DNA from: Candidatus Zixiibacteriota bacterium
GTDB taxonomy: Bacteria > Zixibacteria > MSB-5A5 > GN15 > FEB-12
DNA: 64,000 nucleotides
Assembly: GCA_022571985.1 (NCBI GenBank)
Contig: JACZWU010000005.1
Span: forward strand, 186,001-250,000
Direction: 5' to 3'
The translations under genes were made by a program, and so were the position numbers. The notes under the pieces are model-generated. The model was not told the origin of the DNA. It searched no databases and saw only the letters and a program-made list of their open reading frames with translations. This document shows, one piece after another, positions 25,880 through 35,747 of the stretch (within the stretch, counting starts at the first letter, position 1; the number at the start of each line of letters is the position of its first letter).

Positions 25880-26875
25880 ATGTCCACCCCTTCGACTTCG
25901 CTCAGGACAGGCAAAAGAGCCTTTGCAGGTATTGATATTGGCGGCACCTCTGTCAAATTCGGTCTGTTCTCGCCCGACGGCACCATAATCTACAAAGACC
26001 AAAAACCAACTCTGGCCGAAAAAGGGGCGGTGCCTCTGATGCACTTAGTCAGTAATATCGCCGAGCAACTAATGTATCACGCCGCTGAAGATGAGCTTGA
26101 AGTCCGCTGGCTGGGGGTTGGCACACCGGGAGCAGTCGATTTCAAGACCGGACAGGTTATAGGCGCTGCTCCAAATATAAACGGCTGGCAGGGAACAGAA
26201 ATCGGCAGCACGCTCAAAGAACGGCTGAACATGCCGGTCTGGGTCGATAACGATGTCAACACGGTAGCATTGGCGGAACTTCGCTATGGCGCTGCCAGCG
26301 GGGCACAATCAGCTGTCTGTTTGACAATCGGAACGGGCATAGGCGGGGCGGTAATAATCGACGGCCAGCTTCAGCGGGGGCACTCATATTCTGGCGGCGA
26401 GATCGGGCATATGACGATAAATTTTGAGGGGCCTGACTGCAAGTGTGGCCGCAAAGGCTGTCTGGAAGCCTATTGTTCTTCGCAGGCGATAATAAATCGC
26501 ACCCAAAAAAGGTTGGAGCAAAATTCGTCAACCGTATTCGATGAAGTTACCGGCGGTCAGATTGACAAATTGACAATCAAACAGCTCTTTACGGCAGCCA
26601 AAAAAGGTGATAAGATTGCCAGTGAGGTTTTAGCTGAGACAGCTCAATATTTGGGAATTGGCTTGGCTAATCTGGTAAATCTGCTGAACCCGGAGATTAT
26701 TATTATTGGCGGCGGGATTGCCGACGGCGGACCGGAGTTTTTGTCAAAGCTGTCTGCAGCAGTTAAGGAACAAGCTTTTGATTCGGCCGTAAAAGAATTG
26801 AAGATAATGAAAGCGGCTCTTGGTAACGACGCCGGCTTTATTGGCGCCGGTCTATTGGGAGAGAATCAACACTAA
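25880..26875 (+). CDS. ROK-family sugar kinase (glucokinase-like)
   Basis: The 331-residue kinase would phosphorylate glucose or a related sugar with ATP. Phosphate-binding AGIDIGGTSVKFGLF lies near residue 15, the sugar-binding VDNDVN near 122, LTIGTGIGGAVI near 148, the HMTIN segment with GEIGH near 175, and the zinc motif CKCGRKGCLEAYCS at about 191-204. The first 11 residues (MSTPSTSLRTG) are encoded by the same CCTTCGACTTCGCTCAGGA-type repeat that occurs in nearby non-coding DNA, so the repeat has entered the gene and may have replaced the original start. An upstream ATG at 25833 is out of frame with the kinase. Confidence 0.92.
   Translation: MSTPSTSLRTGKRAFAGIDIGGTSVKFGLFSPDGTIIYKDQKPTLAEKGAVPLMHLVSNIAEQLMYHAAEDELEVRWLGVGTPGAVDFKTGQVIGAAPNINGWQGTEIGSTLKERLNMPVWVDNDVNTVALAELRYGAASGAQSAVCLTIGTGIGGAVIIDGQLQRGHSYSGGEIGHMTINFEGPDCKCGRKGCLEAYCSSQAIINRTQKRLEQNSSTVFDEVTGGQIDKLTIKQLFTAAKKGDKIASEVLAETAQYLGIGLANLVNLLNPEIIIIGGGIADGGPEFLSKLSAAVKEQAFDSAVKELKIMKAALGNDAGFIGAGLLGENQH
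25883..25909 (-). repeat. Intergenic repeat unit embedded in a coding start
   Basis: The unit is the reverse complement of the TCCTGAGCGAAGTCGAAGGG element at 25352 and is related to the one at 48668. It encodes residues 2-10 of the ROK kinase. Confidence 0.7.
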
Positions 26876-26891
26876 CGGATAGGGAAAAAAG

Positions 26892-27266
26892 ATGTTTTCA
26901 TATTTAAAAGGCCGTCCGGTCACTTATGCCATTTCCAGCGTTTACGGATTTATCTTTGCGCTCTTTTATATTTTGTATGGAGGAGTTAAGGTAATTCTCT
27001 CTTTTTTAGACCACACCTATGACGCTATGTCCGCTCCCATAGTATTTACAATCTTAGGCGTGTTGCTGATGTCATTTGCCATTGGCTATCGCGATCTCAA
27101 AAACTGGGGCTGGTACGGACTTATCGGGGTCAACGCCATCGTAATACTGCTGGGATTAATCAGTATCAGTAAGGCCGGAAATATCGCCGTAGTCCTCTTT
27201 TCTGCCGGAGCTCTTTACAGTCTTTTGGCGCCAAGTACCAGAGAATGCCTGTCGGGCGGCTCATGA
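26892..27266 (+). CDS. Small four-helix membrane protein, function unknown
   Basis: The 124-residue protein has about four hydrophobic helices (starting at about residues 13, 45, 75 and 98) and short charged loops. It starts 16 bases after the ROK kinase stop, with GGGAAAAAAG before the ATG, so it is likely co-transcribed with it. It resembles many small uncharacterised membrane proteins of the DoxX or DUF type in topology only; I assign no family. It ends just upstream of tRNA-Phe. Confidence 0.7.
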   Translation: MFSYLKGRPVTYAISSVYGFIFALFYILYGGVKVILSFLDHTYDAMSAPIVFTILGVLLMSFAIGYRDLKNWGWYGLIGVNAIVILLGLISISKAGNIAVVLFSAGALYSLLAPSTRECLSGGS

Positions 27267-27320
27267 TTTAGTTTGACTAAGTTCAAAAACCCCCTTAATT
27301 GCCATTTCAATTTGGATATT

Positions 27321-27393
<73 letters not shown>

Positions 27394-27484
27394 TTTCTAT
27401 GCATACTAAATTCCTTTCAAAACGTTTTACTTACTTGTCAGCGTCGCATCGGTCTGTGACGCCGAAAAGCGCCGGTAACGGCTA

Positions 27485-27847
27485 TCACGAACAAGGAGGA
27501 ACACTTCCATCTGAGCACAGAACACAATCGCCGGGAGCGTTGTTATCAATGGTGATCGTACCTCCAGCTGTAAACTTTCGGCAGATGTTGTCATCTCCAT
27601 TGAGATCTGCGGGATTCCCGACCTCAATTTCTATGTCGAAGCCCTCCGGGCAGCAGTTGCCAATTGGATTTCCTTCGACCCCATGGGTTAGCTGTGGAAC
27701 AGACTCGTCCTCGCTCGAAACAGCAGGCGCGTCAATCTGCGGAACAACCTCGTTGCCGCTCGTAGAAGTAGGCGCCCCCTGATTGCAGCCTAACACGAGA
27801 AGCGCTAAAATCACTACCGGTGCCATTAGATAAGATACGTTTTTCAT
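27485..27847 (-). CDS. Small Cys-rich lipoprotein (cargo of the tRNA-Phe element)
   Basis: The 120-residue protein begins MKNVSYL, with GGAGAG a few bases upstream, chosen over a Met six codons earlier. A lipobox (LLVLGC) ends the signal peptide near residue 21. The mature part is acidic and Pro/Ser-rich, then Cys-rich: NCCPEGFDIEIEVGNPADLN, NICRK, GDCVLCSDGSVPPCS. Disulphides or metal binding are possible. I recognise no family. It is the only credible gene between the tRNA-Phe repeats and lies opposite to the tRNA. Confidence 0.7.
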   Translation of the reverse strand: MKNVSYLMAPVVILALLVLGCNQGAPTSTSGNEVVPQIDAPAVSSEDESVPQLTHGVEGNPIGNCCPEGFDIEIEVGNPADLNGDDNICRKFTAGGTITIDNNAPGDCVLCSDGSVPPCS

Positions 27848-28063
27848 GATACTCTCTCCTTTCAATAGTTAAATTGCAGACTAAAATCTTTCGGAGTCGA
27901 GCATCCCTGCGACTCAGATAAATATACTCTATTTTCCCCTCGTGCCAAGCCTTACTAAACCACACCCCTGAGCGATGATGTCGGAAGAGAGTGGTGAGAA
28001 ACTGGCAAGGGTCACTTTTATTGTGATAAATCGCTGTAAGTCGTTAGGGGACAACATCACACC

Positions 28064-28115
28064 ACGGACTGAAAATCCGTGTGTCCGCAGTTCAATTCTG
28101 CGGGGCGCCATTTCT
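28064..28115 (+). repeat. Partial tRNA-Phe copy (attR-like)
   Basis: It is an exact copy of 27347-27398. It lacks the acceptor 5' arm and D-arm, and the bases just upstream show no similarity to the tRNA, so it is not a functional tRNA. The repeat begins at the 5' edge of the anticodon stem, a common limit for integrase core sites. Confidence 0.85.
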
Positions 28116-28186
28116 GATTAATTCCCGTTCAATGTCGTATTGCCTGAACTCTTGCTTATATATACCTTAGTGACTGATATAAACTT

Positions 28187-29257
28187 ATGGCTGAAAAAAC
28201 CAGAAATTTTAAAAAACGAATCGCCGTTACAGGCGGCGCCGGCTTTATCGGCTCAAATTTTCTATTAATGATGGTGCCGCGCTATCCCGACTATCTCTTT
28301 GTCAATATTGACTGCCTGACATATGCTGCGAATTTATCAAACCTTTCTGAAATTGATTCTGCTGAAAATTATGAATTTGAAAAAATAGATATTACCGATT
28401 ACGCCGGTTTAGAAAAATGCTTCGACAAATATAATTTTGATGCTGTCATTCATCTGGCGGCTGAGTCCCATGTTGACCGTTCGTTGATTGGTCCGGCTTT
28501 GTTTATCCAGACCAATGTCATGGGTACATTTAATCTGCTGGAGTTAGCCCGCAAGTCAGCCGTATCAAACAAAACTTTTCGCTTTCACCATGTTTCAACC
28601 GACGAAGTTTATGGCTCGATAGAAGGCGACCGTCGGGCTGACGAAGACTATCCGGCGTGTCCCAGCTCGCCTTATGCAGCCTCAAAAGCCGCCGCCGACC
28701 AGATGGTGCGCTCATACCATAAATCTTACGGTCTGGATACTGTTATCACAAACTGCACCAATAATTATGGAGCCTTTCAATTTCCTGAGAAATTGATACC
28801 GCTTTTGATAAATAATATTATCAATGGCAAGACAATGCCGGTTTATGGCGATGGTAAAAATATCCGCGACTGGTTATATGTAGACGACCACTGTAGAGCG
28901 CTTGATTTGGTTTTTCATAATGGCAAGGCCGGTTCGGCCTATAACATTGGCAGCGGCTCCGAGACAGAAAACCTTATCTTAATCAAGAAAATATGCGCTA
29001 TACTTGAAAAGAAAACCGGTGCCGGGCCATTCGACAAGCTGATTGAGTTTGTCAAAGACAGACCGGGACATGACCGGCGCTATGCTCTCGACTCATCAAA
29101 AATCAAAAACGAACTTGATTGGGAGCCGTCTTTAAGTCTGGACGAGGGTCTCGAACTGACAGTCGACTGGTATTTGTCACAGACCGACTGGTTAAACAAT
29201 TGCACCAGCGGTGAATATGTTAATTATTATGAAACAGTTTATGGCGACCGTAAATAG
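28187..29257 (+). CDS. rmlB: dTDP-glucose 4,6-dehydratase
   Basis: The 356-residue short-chain dehydrogenase performs the second step of dTDP-L-rhamnose synthesis (dTDP-glucose to the 4-keto-6-deoxy sugar). The NAD+ motif [10 protein letters not shown] is near residue 17, the substrate segment [11 protein letters not shown] near 89, the catalytic STDEVYGS near 138 and [10 protein letters not shown] near 163, and [15 protein letters not shown] near 192. It heads a compact rml cluster, 15 bases before rmlA. It starts the polysaccharide locus immediately right of the tRNA-Phe element. Confidence 0.97.
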   Translation: MAEKTRNFKKRIAVTGGAGFIGSNFLLMMVPRYPDYLFVNIDCLTYAANLSNLSEIDSAENYEFEKIDITDYAGLEKCFDKYNFDAVIHLAAESHVDRSLIGPALFIQTNVMGTFNLLELARKSAVSNKTFRFHHVSTDEVYGSIEGDRRADEDYPACPSSPYAASKAAADQMVRSYHKSYGLDTVITNCTNNYGAFQFPEKLIPLLINNIINGKTMPVYGDGKNIRDWLYVDDHCRALDLVFHNGKAGSAYNIGSGSETENLILIKKICAILEKKTGAGPFDKLIEFVKDRPGHDRRYALDSSKIKNELDWEPSLSLDEGLELTVDWYLSQTDWLNNCTSGEYVNYYETVYGDRK

Positions 29258-29271
29258 CTGACGGAACAATT

Positions 29272-30183
29272 ATGAGTATTACCAGAGGAATTATATTAGC
29301 AGGAGGAACCGGGACGAGACTATACCCGGTGACGCGCTCTGTTTGCAAGCAGCTCTTACCGGTTTATGATAAACCGATGATTTATTATCCGCTGGCAACT
29401 CTTATGGAGGCCGGTATCAAAGAGATACTGATAATATCTACCGAGGCCGACAAGCCGCGCTTTGAATCTCTATTTTATGACGGCAGCCAGTTGGGTTTGA
29501 ATATTTCATACAAAATACAGCCGCAGCCGAACGGTATCGCCGAATCATTTATAATCGGTGAAGAATTTATCGGAGCTGATAATGTGGCCCTGATACTTGG
29601 GGACAATATTTTCTACGGCTTGGGCAACTCTATTGAGACCATAAAAAACTTCTCAAACGGCGCCTTACTATTTGGATATTATGTGAGCACTCCGGAAAAA
29701 TATGGAGTAGTCGAGTTTGATAACAGCGGCCAGGCGGTTTCGATAATTGAAAAGCCACAGTCGCCGCGGTCGCATTATGCAGTAACAGGCTTGTATGTTT
29801 ATGACAGTCATGTCGCAGATTATGCAAAAAGTCTGAAACCATCGGCACGGGGAGAGCTTGAGATTACAGATATCAATAACATCTATCTGAAACAGGGCAG
29901 CCTCAAAGTTGAAATTTTAAGCCGCGGGGTGGCCTGGCTTGATACCGGCACGCATGAGAGTATGCTCGAAGCCGGCAACTTTATTGAGACAATCGAAAAG
30001 AGGCAGGGCTTAAAGATAGCCTGCATTGAAGAAATTTCGTTAAGACTCGGCCATATTAACAAAAGCCAGTTTGAAAAATTGATCGAGCAAATGGGGGAGA
30101 ACTCCTACCGCAAATATCTGGAGCTTGTTTTAGAAGAAGCCGCAGGTATTGCAGATGCAAAAGGCAGAGATAGTGCCGCATAA
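29272..30183 (+). CDS. rmlA: Glucose-1-phosphate thymidylyltransferase
   Basis: The 303-residue nucleotidyltransferase makes dTDP-glucose, the first step of the dTDP-rhamnose pathway. The N-terminal signature [20 protein letters not shown] is near residue 10, [19 protein letters not shown] near 82, the metal-binding LGDNIFYG near 107 and [18 protein letters not shown] near 217, all typical of RmlA. The C-terminal end overlaps the start of rmlD in another frame. Confidence 0.97.
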   Translation: MSITRGIILAGGTGTRLYPVTRSVCKQLLPVYDKPMIYYPLATLMEAGIKEILIISTEADKPRFESLFYDGSQLGLNISYKIQPQPNGIAESFIIGEEFIGADNVALILGDNIFYGLGNSIETIKNFSNGALLFGYYVSTPEKYGVVEFDNSGQAVSIIEKPQSPRSHYAVTGLYVYDSHVADYAKSLKPSARGELEITDINNIYLKQGSLKVEILSRGVAWLDTGTHESMLEAGNFIETIEKRQGLKIACIEEISLRLGHINKSQFEKLIEQMGENSYRKYLELVLEEAAGIADAKGRDSAA

Positions 30184-31069
30184 GGTTTTAGTCACCGGCG
30201 CTAACGGACAACTGGGGCGGGCCTTAGTTTCGCAGTTTTCTGATTTATATGAAGTGGTTGGAATTACCAGAAAAGATGCAGATATCACGGATAAAATTGA
30301 AATCAGCAGAGTTATAAGCAGTCACAGGCCGCAATATGTCTTACACACAGCCGCTTTTACAAATGTTGACAGATGTGAGATTGAATCGGAAAAGGCAGCG
30401 CTGGTTAATTCTATTGGTACTGAGAATGTAGCCCTGGCTTGCAAAGCGGTAAATGCAAAGTTAGTCTACTTTTCTACCGACTTTGTCTTTGATGGCACCA
30501 AAAGCAGAGCTTACCTTGAAACTGACAGAACTAACCCTGTTAATACTTACGGCCGCTCTAAACTTGAAGGCGAAAGTAAGTGCCTGTCAAGTCGGGTAGA
30601 TACAGTAATTATAAGAATCGGCTGGATTTATTCCGAAAATGGAAGCAATTTTTTAAAGAAGATACTGGCTGCAGCCAAAAAAAAAGTAGAAACAGCCAGA
30701 GCGACAGGAGAGAAGCCCTGTCTCAAAGTTGTTTCTGACCAGATTGGCACTCCGACCTGGGCAAAAGATATTGCGGCGCAGACTAAAAAATTAATTGAGA
30801 GAAATGTCAGCGGTATTTATCATATCGCTTCGTTTCCGGAAGTTTTGCGGTTTGAATTTGCCCGCGTAATACTGGCCACGATGCTGCCGGATGTTACAAT
30901 CGAGCCATGTTCCTCGAGTGAATTTGAGACTGAAGCCAAAAGACCGCTGAGATCTTCACTCTGTTGCGAGAAATTAGAATCAGAAAATTTGAATATGATG
31001 AGACCCTGGAAAGACAGCCTTGATGAATTTTTAAAACTTCACGGAAAGCAGCTATTAAATGAAATCTGA
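30155..31069 (+). CDS. rmlD: dTDP-4-dehydrorhamnose reductase
   Basis: The protein of about 304 residues reduces dTDP-4-keto-rhamnose to dTDP-rhamnose with NADPH. It has [19 protein letters not shown] at the N-terminus, [12 protein letters not shown] near 62, [11 protein letters not shown] near 102, [10 protein letters not shown] near 125 and SDQIGTPTW near 195. The ATG at 30155 lies inside rmlA (29-base overlap) with CGCAGG eight bases upstream. A GTG at 30173 would put the protein start directly before the nucleotide-binding fold and is a credible alternative. Confidence 0.94.
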   Translation: MQKAEIVPHKVLVTGANGQLGRALVSQFSDLYEVVGITRKDADITDKIEISRVISSHRPQYVLHTAAFTNVDRCEIESEKAALVNSIGTENVALACKAVNAKLVYFSTDFVFDGTKSRAYLETDRTNPVNTYGRSKLEGESKCLSSRVDTVIIRIGWIYSENGSNFLKKILAAAKKKVETARATGEKPCLKVVSDQIGTPTWAKDIAAQTKKLIERNVSGIYHIASFPEVLRFEFARVILATMLPDVTIEPCSSSEFETEAKRPLRSSLCCEKLESENLNMMRPWKDSLDEFLKLHGKQLLNEI

Positions 31070-31529
31070 GATTGACGGCGTAATAATCAAACGGTTGACA
31101 AGTCAAAAAGATGAGCGCGGCTGGCTGATCGAGCTTTTCAGAAGTGACGAAATTCCGCCGGAGTTCAGGCCGGAGATGGCCTATATGTCTCTGTCGCATG
31201 CCGGTGTAGTGCGGGGGCCGCATGAGCATGTTCATCAGGCCGACCTCTTTTGCTTTTTGGGTCCCTCAGATTTTAAGATTTACCTCTGGGACAACAGGTC
31301 TGGTTCGGCGTCACATGGTCGGAAAATCGTGTTTGAGGCCGGCCAGAAAAACCCGTCGTTGTTGATTATTCCGCCCGGTATTGTCCATGCCTATAAAAAT
31401 ATCGGGGAATGCGACGGCCTTGTTTTTAATGCCCCTAACCGACTATTTAAGGGTCCTGGCCGCTCTGATGCGATTGATGAAATTCGCCACGAAGAAAACC
31501 CAAATTCTCCTTTTAAGCTAACAGACTAA
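31059..31529 (+). CDS. RmlC-like dTDP-sugar epimerase/isomerase (cupin)
   Basis: The 156-residue cupin overlaps rmlD by 11 bases. It resembles dTDP-4-dehydrorhamnose 3,5-epimerase: DERGWLIELFRSDEIPPEF, VVRGPHEHVHQADLFCFLGP (canonical RmlC has RGLHxQ here), then PSLLIIPPGIVHAY. It is shorter than standard RmlC (about 180) and the RGPHEHxHQ segment departs from the classic form, so it could be the pathway's 3,5-epimerase or a related sugar isomerase. The position in the rml cluster favours the former because no other rmlC is present. Confidence 0.8.
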   Translation: MKSEIDGVIIKRLTSQKDERGWLIELFRSDEIPPEFRPEMAYMSLSHAGVVRGPHEHVHQADLFCFLGPSDFKIYLWDNRSGSASHGRKIVFEAGQKNPSLLIIPPGIVHAYKNIGECDGLVFNAPNRLFKGPGRSDAIDEIRHEENPNSPFKLTD

Positions 31530-31728
31530 TCTTACAATTCTAAAATTAATGTGCGGCAGCAGTATTTAATGTTCCGTATTAATTGATTTGTTCTTTATTT
31601 CTCAAATGGAGAACAATCAGATTTCTGTTTTATTAAGAAATAGAACGACAATAATAACTTAGGCGGGGAAGTATCAAAAAATCGTCGTCGACCTGCTGCT
31701 ATATGTCTTTAATGGGGTGAACTATTTA

Positions 31729-33000
31729 ATGAGCAAACGTTTTCAGGCAATAATTAATATCTTTGAGGATAAAAACAAAAAAAGATTAGTCGAAAATGTT
31801 TTCTCTTTATCAGTACTGCAAGTTGCAAATTTCATTTTGCCGTTAGTTACGATCCCGTATCTGGTCAGGGTTCTCGGTGCGGAAAAATTTGGGTTAGTAA
31901 TGTTTGCCTACGCTTTTAATCAGTATTTTGTCATGCTCGTCGATTTTGGATTTAATCTTTCAGCTACGCGCGAGATAGCGCTAAATAGAGATGACCCTCA
32001 AAAAATCAATGAGATATTCTGGTCTATAATGGCCATAAAAACACTGTTTTTGATGTTCTGTTTCATAGTTCTTGTTAGTGTGATCAGTTACTTCGATAGA
32101 TTCAAAATTGATTATCAGATTTATTTGTTGAGCTATGGAGTTGCGGTCGGTCAGGCATATTTCCCGGTATGGTTTTACCAGGGGATGGAAAAAATGAAAT
32201 TTGTCACAATGCTCAACGTAATAGCTAAATTAATTTTTGCTTTACTTCTCTTCGTTGTTGTCAATAAGCCGGATGATTATATTTATGTACCTCTGATGAA
32301 TTCATTGGGATTCATTTCAGCGTCAGTTATTTCCTTTTATCTGGTAATAAAAGTGTTCAATGTTAAATTCGTTGTTCCAGACTTATCATTTATGCTGCTC
32401 ATGTTAAAAAAGAGTTATCAATTTTTTATTTCCCGTGCGGCAGTATCGTTTTACACAAATAGTAACGCTTTTGTGATTGGTCTAGTACTGGGGAATGTTT
32501 CGGTCGGATATTATATTGCTGCCGAAAAACTATTTAATGCCATAGGAGCTTTGTACGTGCCGTTAAGTGATAGTTTGTATCCTTACATGTCAAAAAGAAA
32601 AGACATTAAAACATATAAAGCAGTATTTGTTGCTGCTTCAACTAGTAACTTGGTCATTTGTATTCTTGTGTTTTTCTTTAGTCTTAAAATTATCTCAATA
32701 ATATACGGCCCTGGTTTCGAACAATCTGCTTCTCTTCTGGAGTTATTCGCTATTTTGGCATGTATTTTTGTTCCTTCTGTTCTGCTTGGGTATCCATTAT
32801 TAGCAGCTATGGGGTATCCCGGCTATGCGAATTACAGTGTTGTCATAGCAGCCGCCGTGCATGTAGCGATGCTTTTAGCGTTTTTGCCAATTCTAAGTTT
32901 GGAATTAGTAGTAATATTATTGATTATAACTCAATCGGTTGTTATAGTTTTCAGAATTATTGGCATAAGGCTCAAATTGACCGGTATTTGGAAAGATTAG
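31729..33000 (+). CDS. wzx: Wzx-type polysaccharide flippase
   Basis: The protein of about 423 residues has some 12 hydrophobic segments and the family features FILPLVTIPYLVRVLGAEKFG near residue 38 and FNQYFVMLVDFGFNLSATREIA near 66. It would flip undecaprenyl-linked repeat units to the periplasm. GGGGTG lies 6 bases before the ATG at 31729, preferred over the GTG four codons upstream. A 199-base gap from the rml genes and a visible rise in AT content mark the start of a distinct block. Confidence 0.92.
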   Translation: MSKRFQAIINIFEDKNKKRLVENVFSLSVLQVANFILPLVTIPYLVRVLGAEKFGLVMFAYAFNQYFVMLVDFGFNLSATREIALNRDDPQKINEIFWSIMAIKTLFLMFCFIVLVSVISYFDRFKIDYQIYLLSYGVAVGQAYFPVWFYQGMEKMKFVTMLNVIAKLIFALLLFVVVNKPDDYIYVPLMNSLGFISASVISFYLVIKVFNVKFVVPDLSFMLLMLKKSYQFFISRAAVSFYTNSNAFVIGLVLGNVSVGYYIAAEKLFNAIGALYVPLSDSLYPYMSKRKDIKTYKAVFVAASTSNLVICILVFFFSLKIISIIYGPGFEQSASLLELFAILACIFVPSVLLGYPLLAAMGYPGYANYSVVIAAAVHVAMLLAFLPILSLELVVILLIITQSVVIVFRIIGIRLKLTGIWKD

Positions 33001-33006
33001 AATTCT

Positions 33007-34944
33007 ATGTGTGGCATTGTCGGCATTGTAAATTTAGAAAACAGCAAGCAAGTACGGATTGACTTGATCAGGGAAATGGCTGATACCATGAAACATCGCG
33101 GACCGGATGACTCTGGTGCGTATGTTGATGACCGTATTGCTCTCGGTCATCGACGTCTTACAATTATTGATTTAACTTCACTTGGCAGACAGCCAATGTT
33201 TGATATAACCGGCAGGGTGGGCATAACCTTTAACGGGGAAATTTACAATTATCAAGAGCTAAGATTGGAATTAGAAAAAAAAGGATATCAGTTTCAGTCA
33301 CAAACAGATACGGAAGTTATTCTTAATGCCTATATCGAATACGGAATCAAATGTCTTGATAAATTCAATGGAATGTTCGCGTTTGCCATATATGATAAAA
33401 AGAATAAAACTGTAACTTTGGTCAGAGATCGGATAGGCATTAAGCCTTTGTTCTATAGTTTTTATGATGGTAAGCTTATTTTCGCCTCAGAAATTAAGGC
33501 GATATTGAAATACCCCGGTTTTCCCGCATCAGTAAATATCAACGGCCTCTCAAGTTATTTGAGCTATAGATATCCTATTGGAGAAGATACTTTGTTCAAT
33601 AAGATAAAATCCTTAAATCCCGGCTATTATCTGGAAGTGGACGGACAAAATGTTAAAAAATATCAGTATTGGGAAATTCCCATAAATGAGAATAATGAAG
33701 ATCAAGGGGAAGAGTTTTATATCAACAGACTTCGTGGAATTATGGCAAGTTCAGTTAAGTATCGGATGATAGCTGATGTACCTGTGGGAGCATATCTGAG
33801 TGGAGGTCTCGATTCCAGTATCACAGTAGCCCTTATGAGTAATTTTATGGAATCACCGGTAAATACATTCACAATCGGTTTTAAAGAAGAAGGCTACAAC
33901 GAATTTTGTTATGCCGAACAGGTAGCTGAGAAATACCATACAAAACATAATCGCATGACAATGAGCTCAAACGATTATATAGAAAACATGGTTAAGCTAA
34001 TCAGTTATAAAGATGCCCCCCTTGGTGTTCCCAACGAACCCGCTTTATATGTTATGTCTAAAGAGTTAAAGAAATATATAACTGTGGTATTGTCCGGTGA
34101 AGGAGCCGACGAGATTTTTGGTGGTTACGGCAGGATATTCAGAAGTCCTTATGACTATCAGCGGTTAAGAGAGCTTGAGAAATCTGACAAAAAGTCTAAT
34201 ACAGAAAGACACCGATTGTTGCAGAAGAATTTAGATGAAAAGTATAACGGTAGTAAGTTCAGTTCGGACCAGGAACACTTTCTCTTTCTATATAATTATG
34301 CAAACTGGGACGATAAGCGGAACTTTCTTGATCCAGATGTTCTGAAATATCTTAATAATGATGAACAGTTGAACAATATTTTTACCGTAGAATTTGATAA
34401 GATCAAAAATATGAATATCTATGACAAATATATGTGGATTTTTGAAAAAATACATATCCTGGGTCTTCTGCAGAGAGTGGATATGACTACAATGGCAGCC
34501 TCAGTTGAAGCCAGAGTTCCCTTCGTTGACCATCGTCTTGTTGAATTTGCATTTACAATTCCGATCAAGTATAAATTGAAATGGAAATCGCGAACGGATG
34601 AAGCGACGGCGTTTACCTGCAATTCTGACCAAATCAGCGAAAAATATGATATTCCGAAATATATTTTGAAAAAAACTTTTGAAAACGACCTGCCAAAAGA
34701 GGTTGTCTGGCGAAAAAAAATGGGCTTTCCTGTCCCGGTACATAAATGGCTGGGAGAAGATTTTAATGACTTTTCAAAAGAAATTCTTCTGGATAAAAGG
34801 GCTTCGGACAGGAATCTTTATAATAAGAATCTAGAAAAGATATTGAACAATAAAGAATTATTCTCTAATCATACTTTTGGAATAAAAATATGGATGTTGG
34901 TAAATATGGAGCTCTGGCACAGGGAGTACATTGATAAGAACTAG
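33007..34944 (+). CDS. asnB: Asparagine synthase (glutamine-hydrolysing) family
   Basis: The 645-residue protein has the Cys-2 glutaminase start (MCGIVGIVN), RGPDDSGAYVDDRIALGHRR near 33 and NGEIYNYQELR near 77. The synthetase P-loop is SGGLDSS at about 265-271, and SGEGADEIFGGY follows near 364. Such enzymes in polysaccharide loci often amidate sugars or sugar acids rather than make free asparagine; the substrate here is not known. It starts six bases after the flippase stop. Confidence 0.93.
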   Translation: MCGIVGIVNLENSKQVRIDLIREMADTMKHRGPDDSGAYVDDRIALGHRRLTIIDLTSLGRQPMFDITGRVGITFNGEIYNYQELRLELEKKGYQFQSQTDTEVILNAYIEYGIKCLDKFNGMFAFAIYDKKNKTVTLVRDRIGIKPLFYSFYDGKLIFASEIKAILKYPGFPASVNINGLSSYLSYRYPIGEDTLFNKIKSLNPGYYLEVDGQNVKKYQYWEIPINENNEDQGEEFYINRLRGIMASSVKYRMIADVPVGAYLSGGLDSSITVALMSNFMESPVNTFTIGFKEEGYNEFCYAEQVAEKYHTKHNRMTMSSNDYIENMVKLISYKDAPLGVPNEPALYVMSKELKKYITVVLSGEGADEIFGGYGRIFRSPYDYQRLRELEKSDKKSNTERHRLLQKNLDEKYNGSKFSSDQEHFLFLYNYANWDDKRNFLDPDVLKYLNNDEQLNNIFTVEFDKIKNMNIYDKYMWIFEKIHILGLLQRVDMTTMAASVEARVPFVDHRLVEFAFTIPIKYKLKWKSRTDEATAFTCNSDQISEKYDIPKYILKKTFENDLPKEVVWRKKMGFPVPVHKWLGEDFNDFSKEILLDKRASDRNLYNKNLEKILNNKELFSNHTFGIKIWMLVNMELWHREYIDKN

Positions 34945-34961
34945 CAAATGAGGAGTTTCAA

Positions 34962-35711
34962 TTGAAATTATTTATTCTGGCTGCAGGCAAGGGAGAGCGT
35001 CTTTGGCCTCTGACAAAAAACACACCAAAATCTCTTATAGATTTTGGTGACGGGACAACGATACTGGAACGACAAATTGAATCTGCCGTATCGTCGGAAA
35101 TGTTCTCAGAAATTATTATTATTACAGGCTATAAAACAGAGCAGATTGAAGCTAAAATTAAGGACCATAAATCTAAAATAAATATTAAAACGATTTTTAA
35201 TCCGGTCTATAATGTTACAAATAATCTTGTTTCTCTTTGGGTAGCCCAGAATGAGATGCAGAGAGAAGACTTTGTTATAACGAACGGCGATAATATTTAC
35301 ATTGGTGATGTCTTTAAGAAGATTAAATCAGATGCTAAGAACATTATTCAGCTTACGATAGACTATAAAAATGAATATCAGGAAGATGACATGAAGGTCA
35401 GCTTCGGTTCTGACGGCTTGATTATGAGAGTCCATAAAGACATACCACTGGCTGAAGTAGGCGCCGAGTCGGTGGGGCTGGTTCTGGTTAAGGGTGAAAA
35501 AAGTAGAAGATTGTTCGTAAATAAAATCCTTCAATTGGTTAAAAATGAAAATTATTTAAATAAGTTTTGGCTGGAAATATTTAATTCTCTTATCGATGAT
35601 GGTATAGTTATATCTTTTTTAAAGATTGAGCCTGCCGACTGGAACGAAGTCGATTTTCATCCTGATGTTGACATAATGAAAGCTATGATTTTCAAAGAAA
35701 CACCTAAATAA
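34962..35711 (+). CDS. Sugar/choline-phosphate nucleotidyltransferase (LicC-like)
   Basis: The 249-residue protein starts at TTG with GAGGAG upstream. It has LAAGKGERLWPLTKNTPKSL at the N-terminus, then NPVYNVTNNLVSLWVAQ near 83 and ITNGDNIYIG near 105. The NxYxxTNNxxSL pattern is typical of phosphocholine or glycerol-3-phosphate-type cytidylyltransferases (LicC-like) rather than of RmlA. With the CDP-glycerol-type transferase next to it, it may make a CDP-activated polyol or choline. That pairing is an inference from context. Confidence 0.75.
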   Translation: MKLFILAAGKGERLWPLTKNTPKSLIDFGDGTTILERQIESAVSSEMFSEIIIITGYKTEQIEAKIKDHKSKINIKTIFNPVYNVTNNLVSLWVAQNEMQREDFVITNGDNIYIGDVFKKIKSDAKNIIQLTIDYKNEYQEDDMKVSFGSDGLIMRVHKDIPLAEVGAESVGLVLVKGEKSRRLFVNKILQLVKNENYLNKFWLEIFNSLIDDGIVISFLKIEPADWNEVDFHPDVDIMKAMIFKETPK

Positions 35712-35747
35712 CATATATTTGTAGCATTGTATTATGACAAGGATTAA

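Noticed and set aside
27929-28111. Minus-strand reading frame of 60 residues starting MAPRRIELRTH
   Set aside because: Its start is the reverse complement of the partial tRNA-Phe copy, a common annotation artefact; there is no ribosome-binding site.
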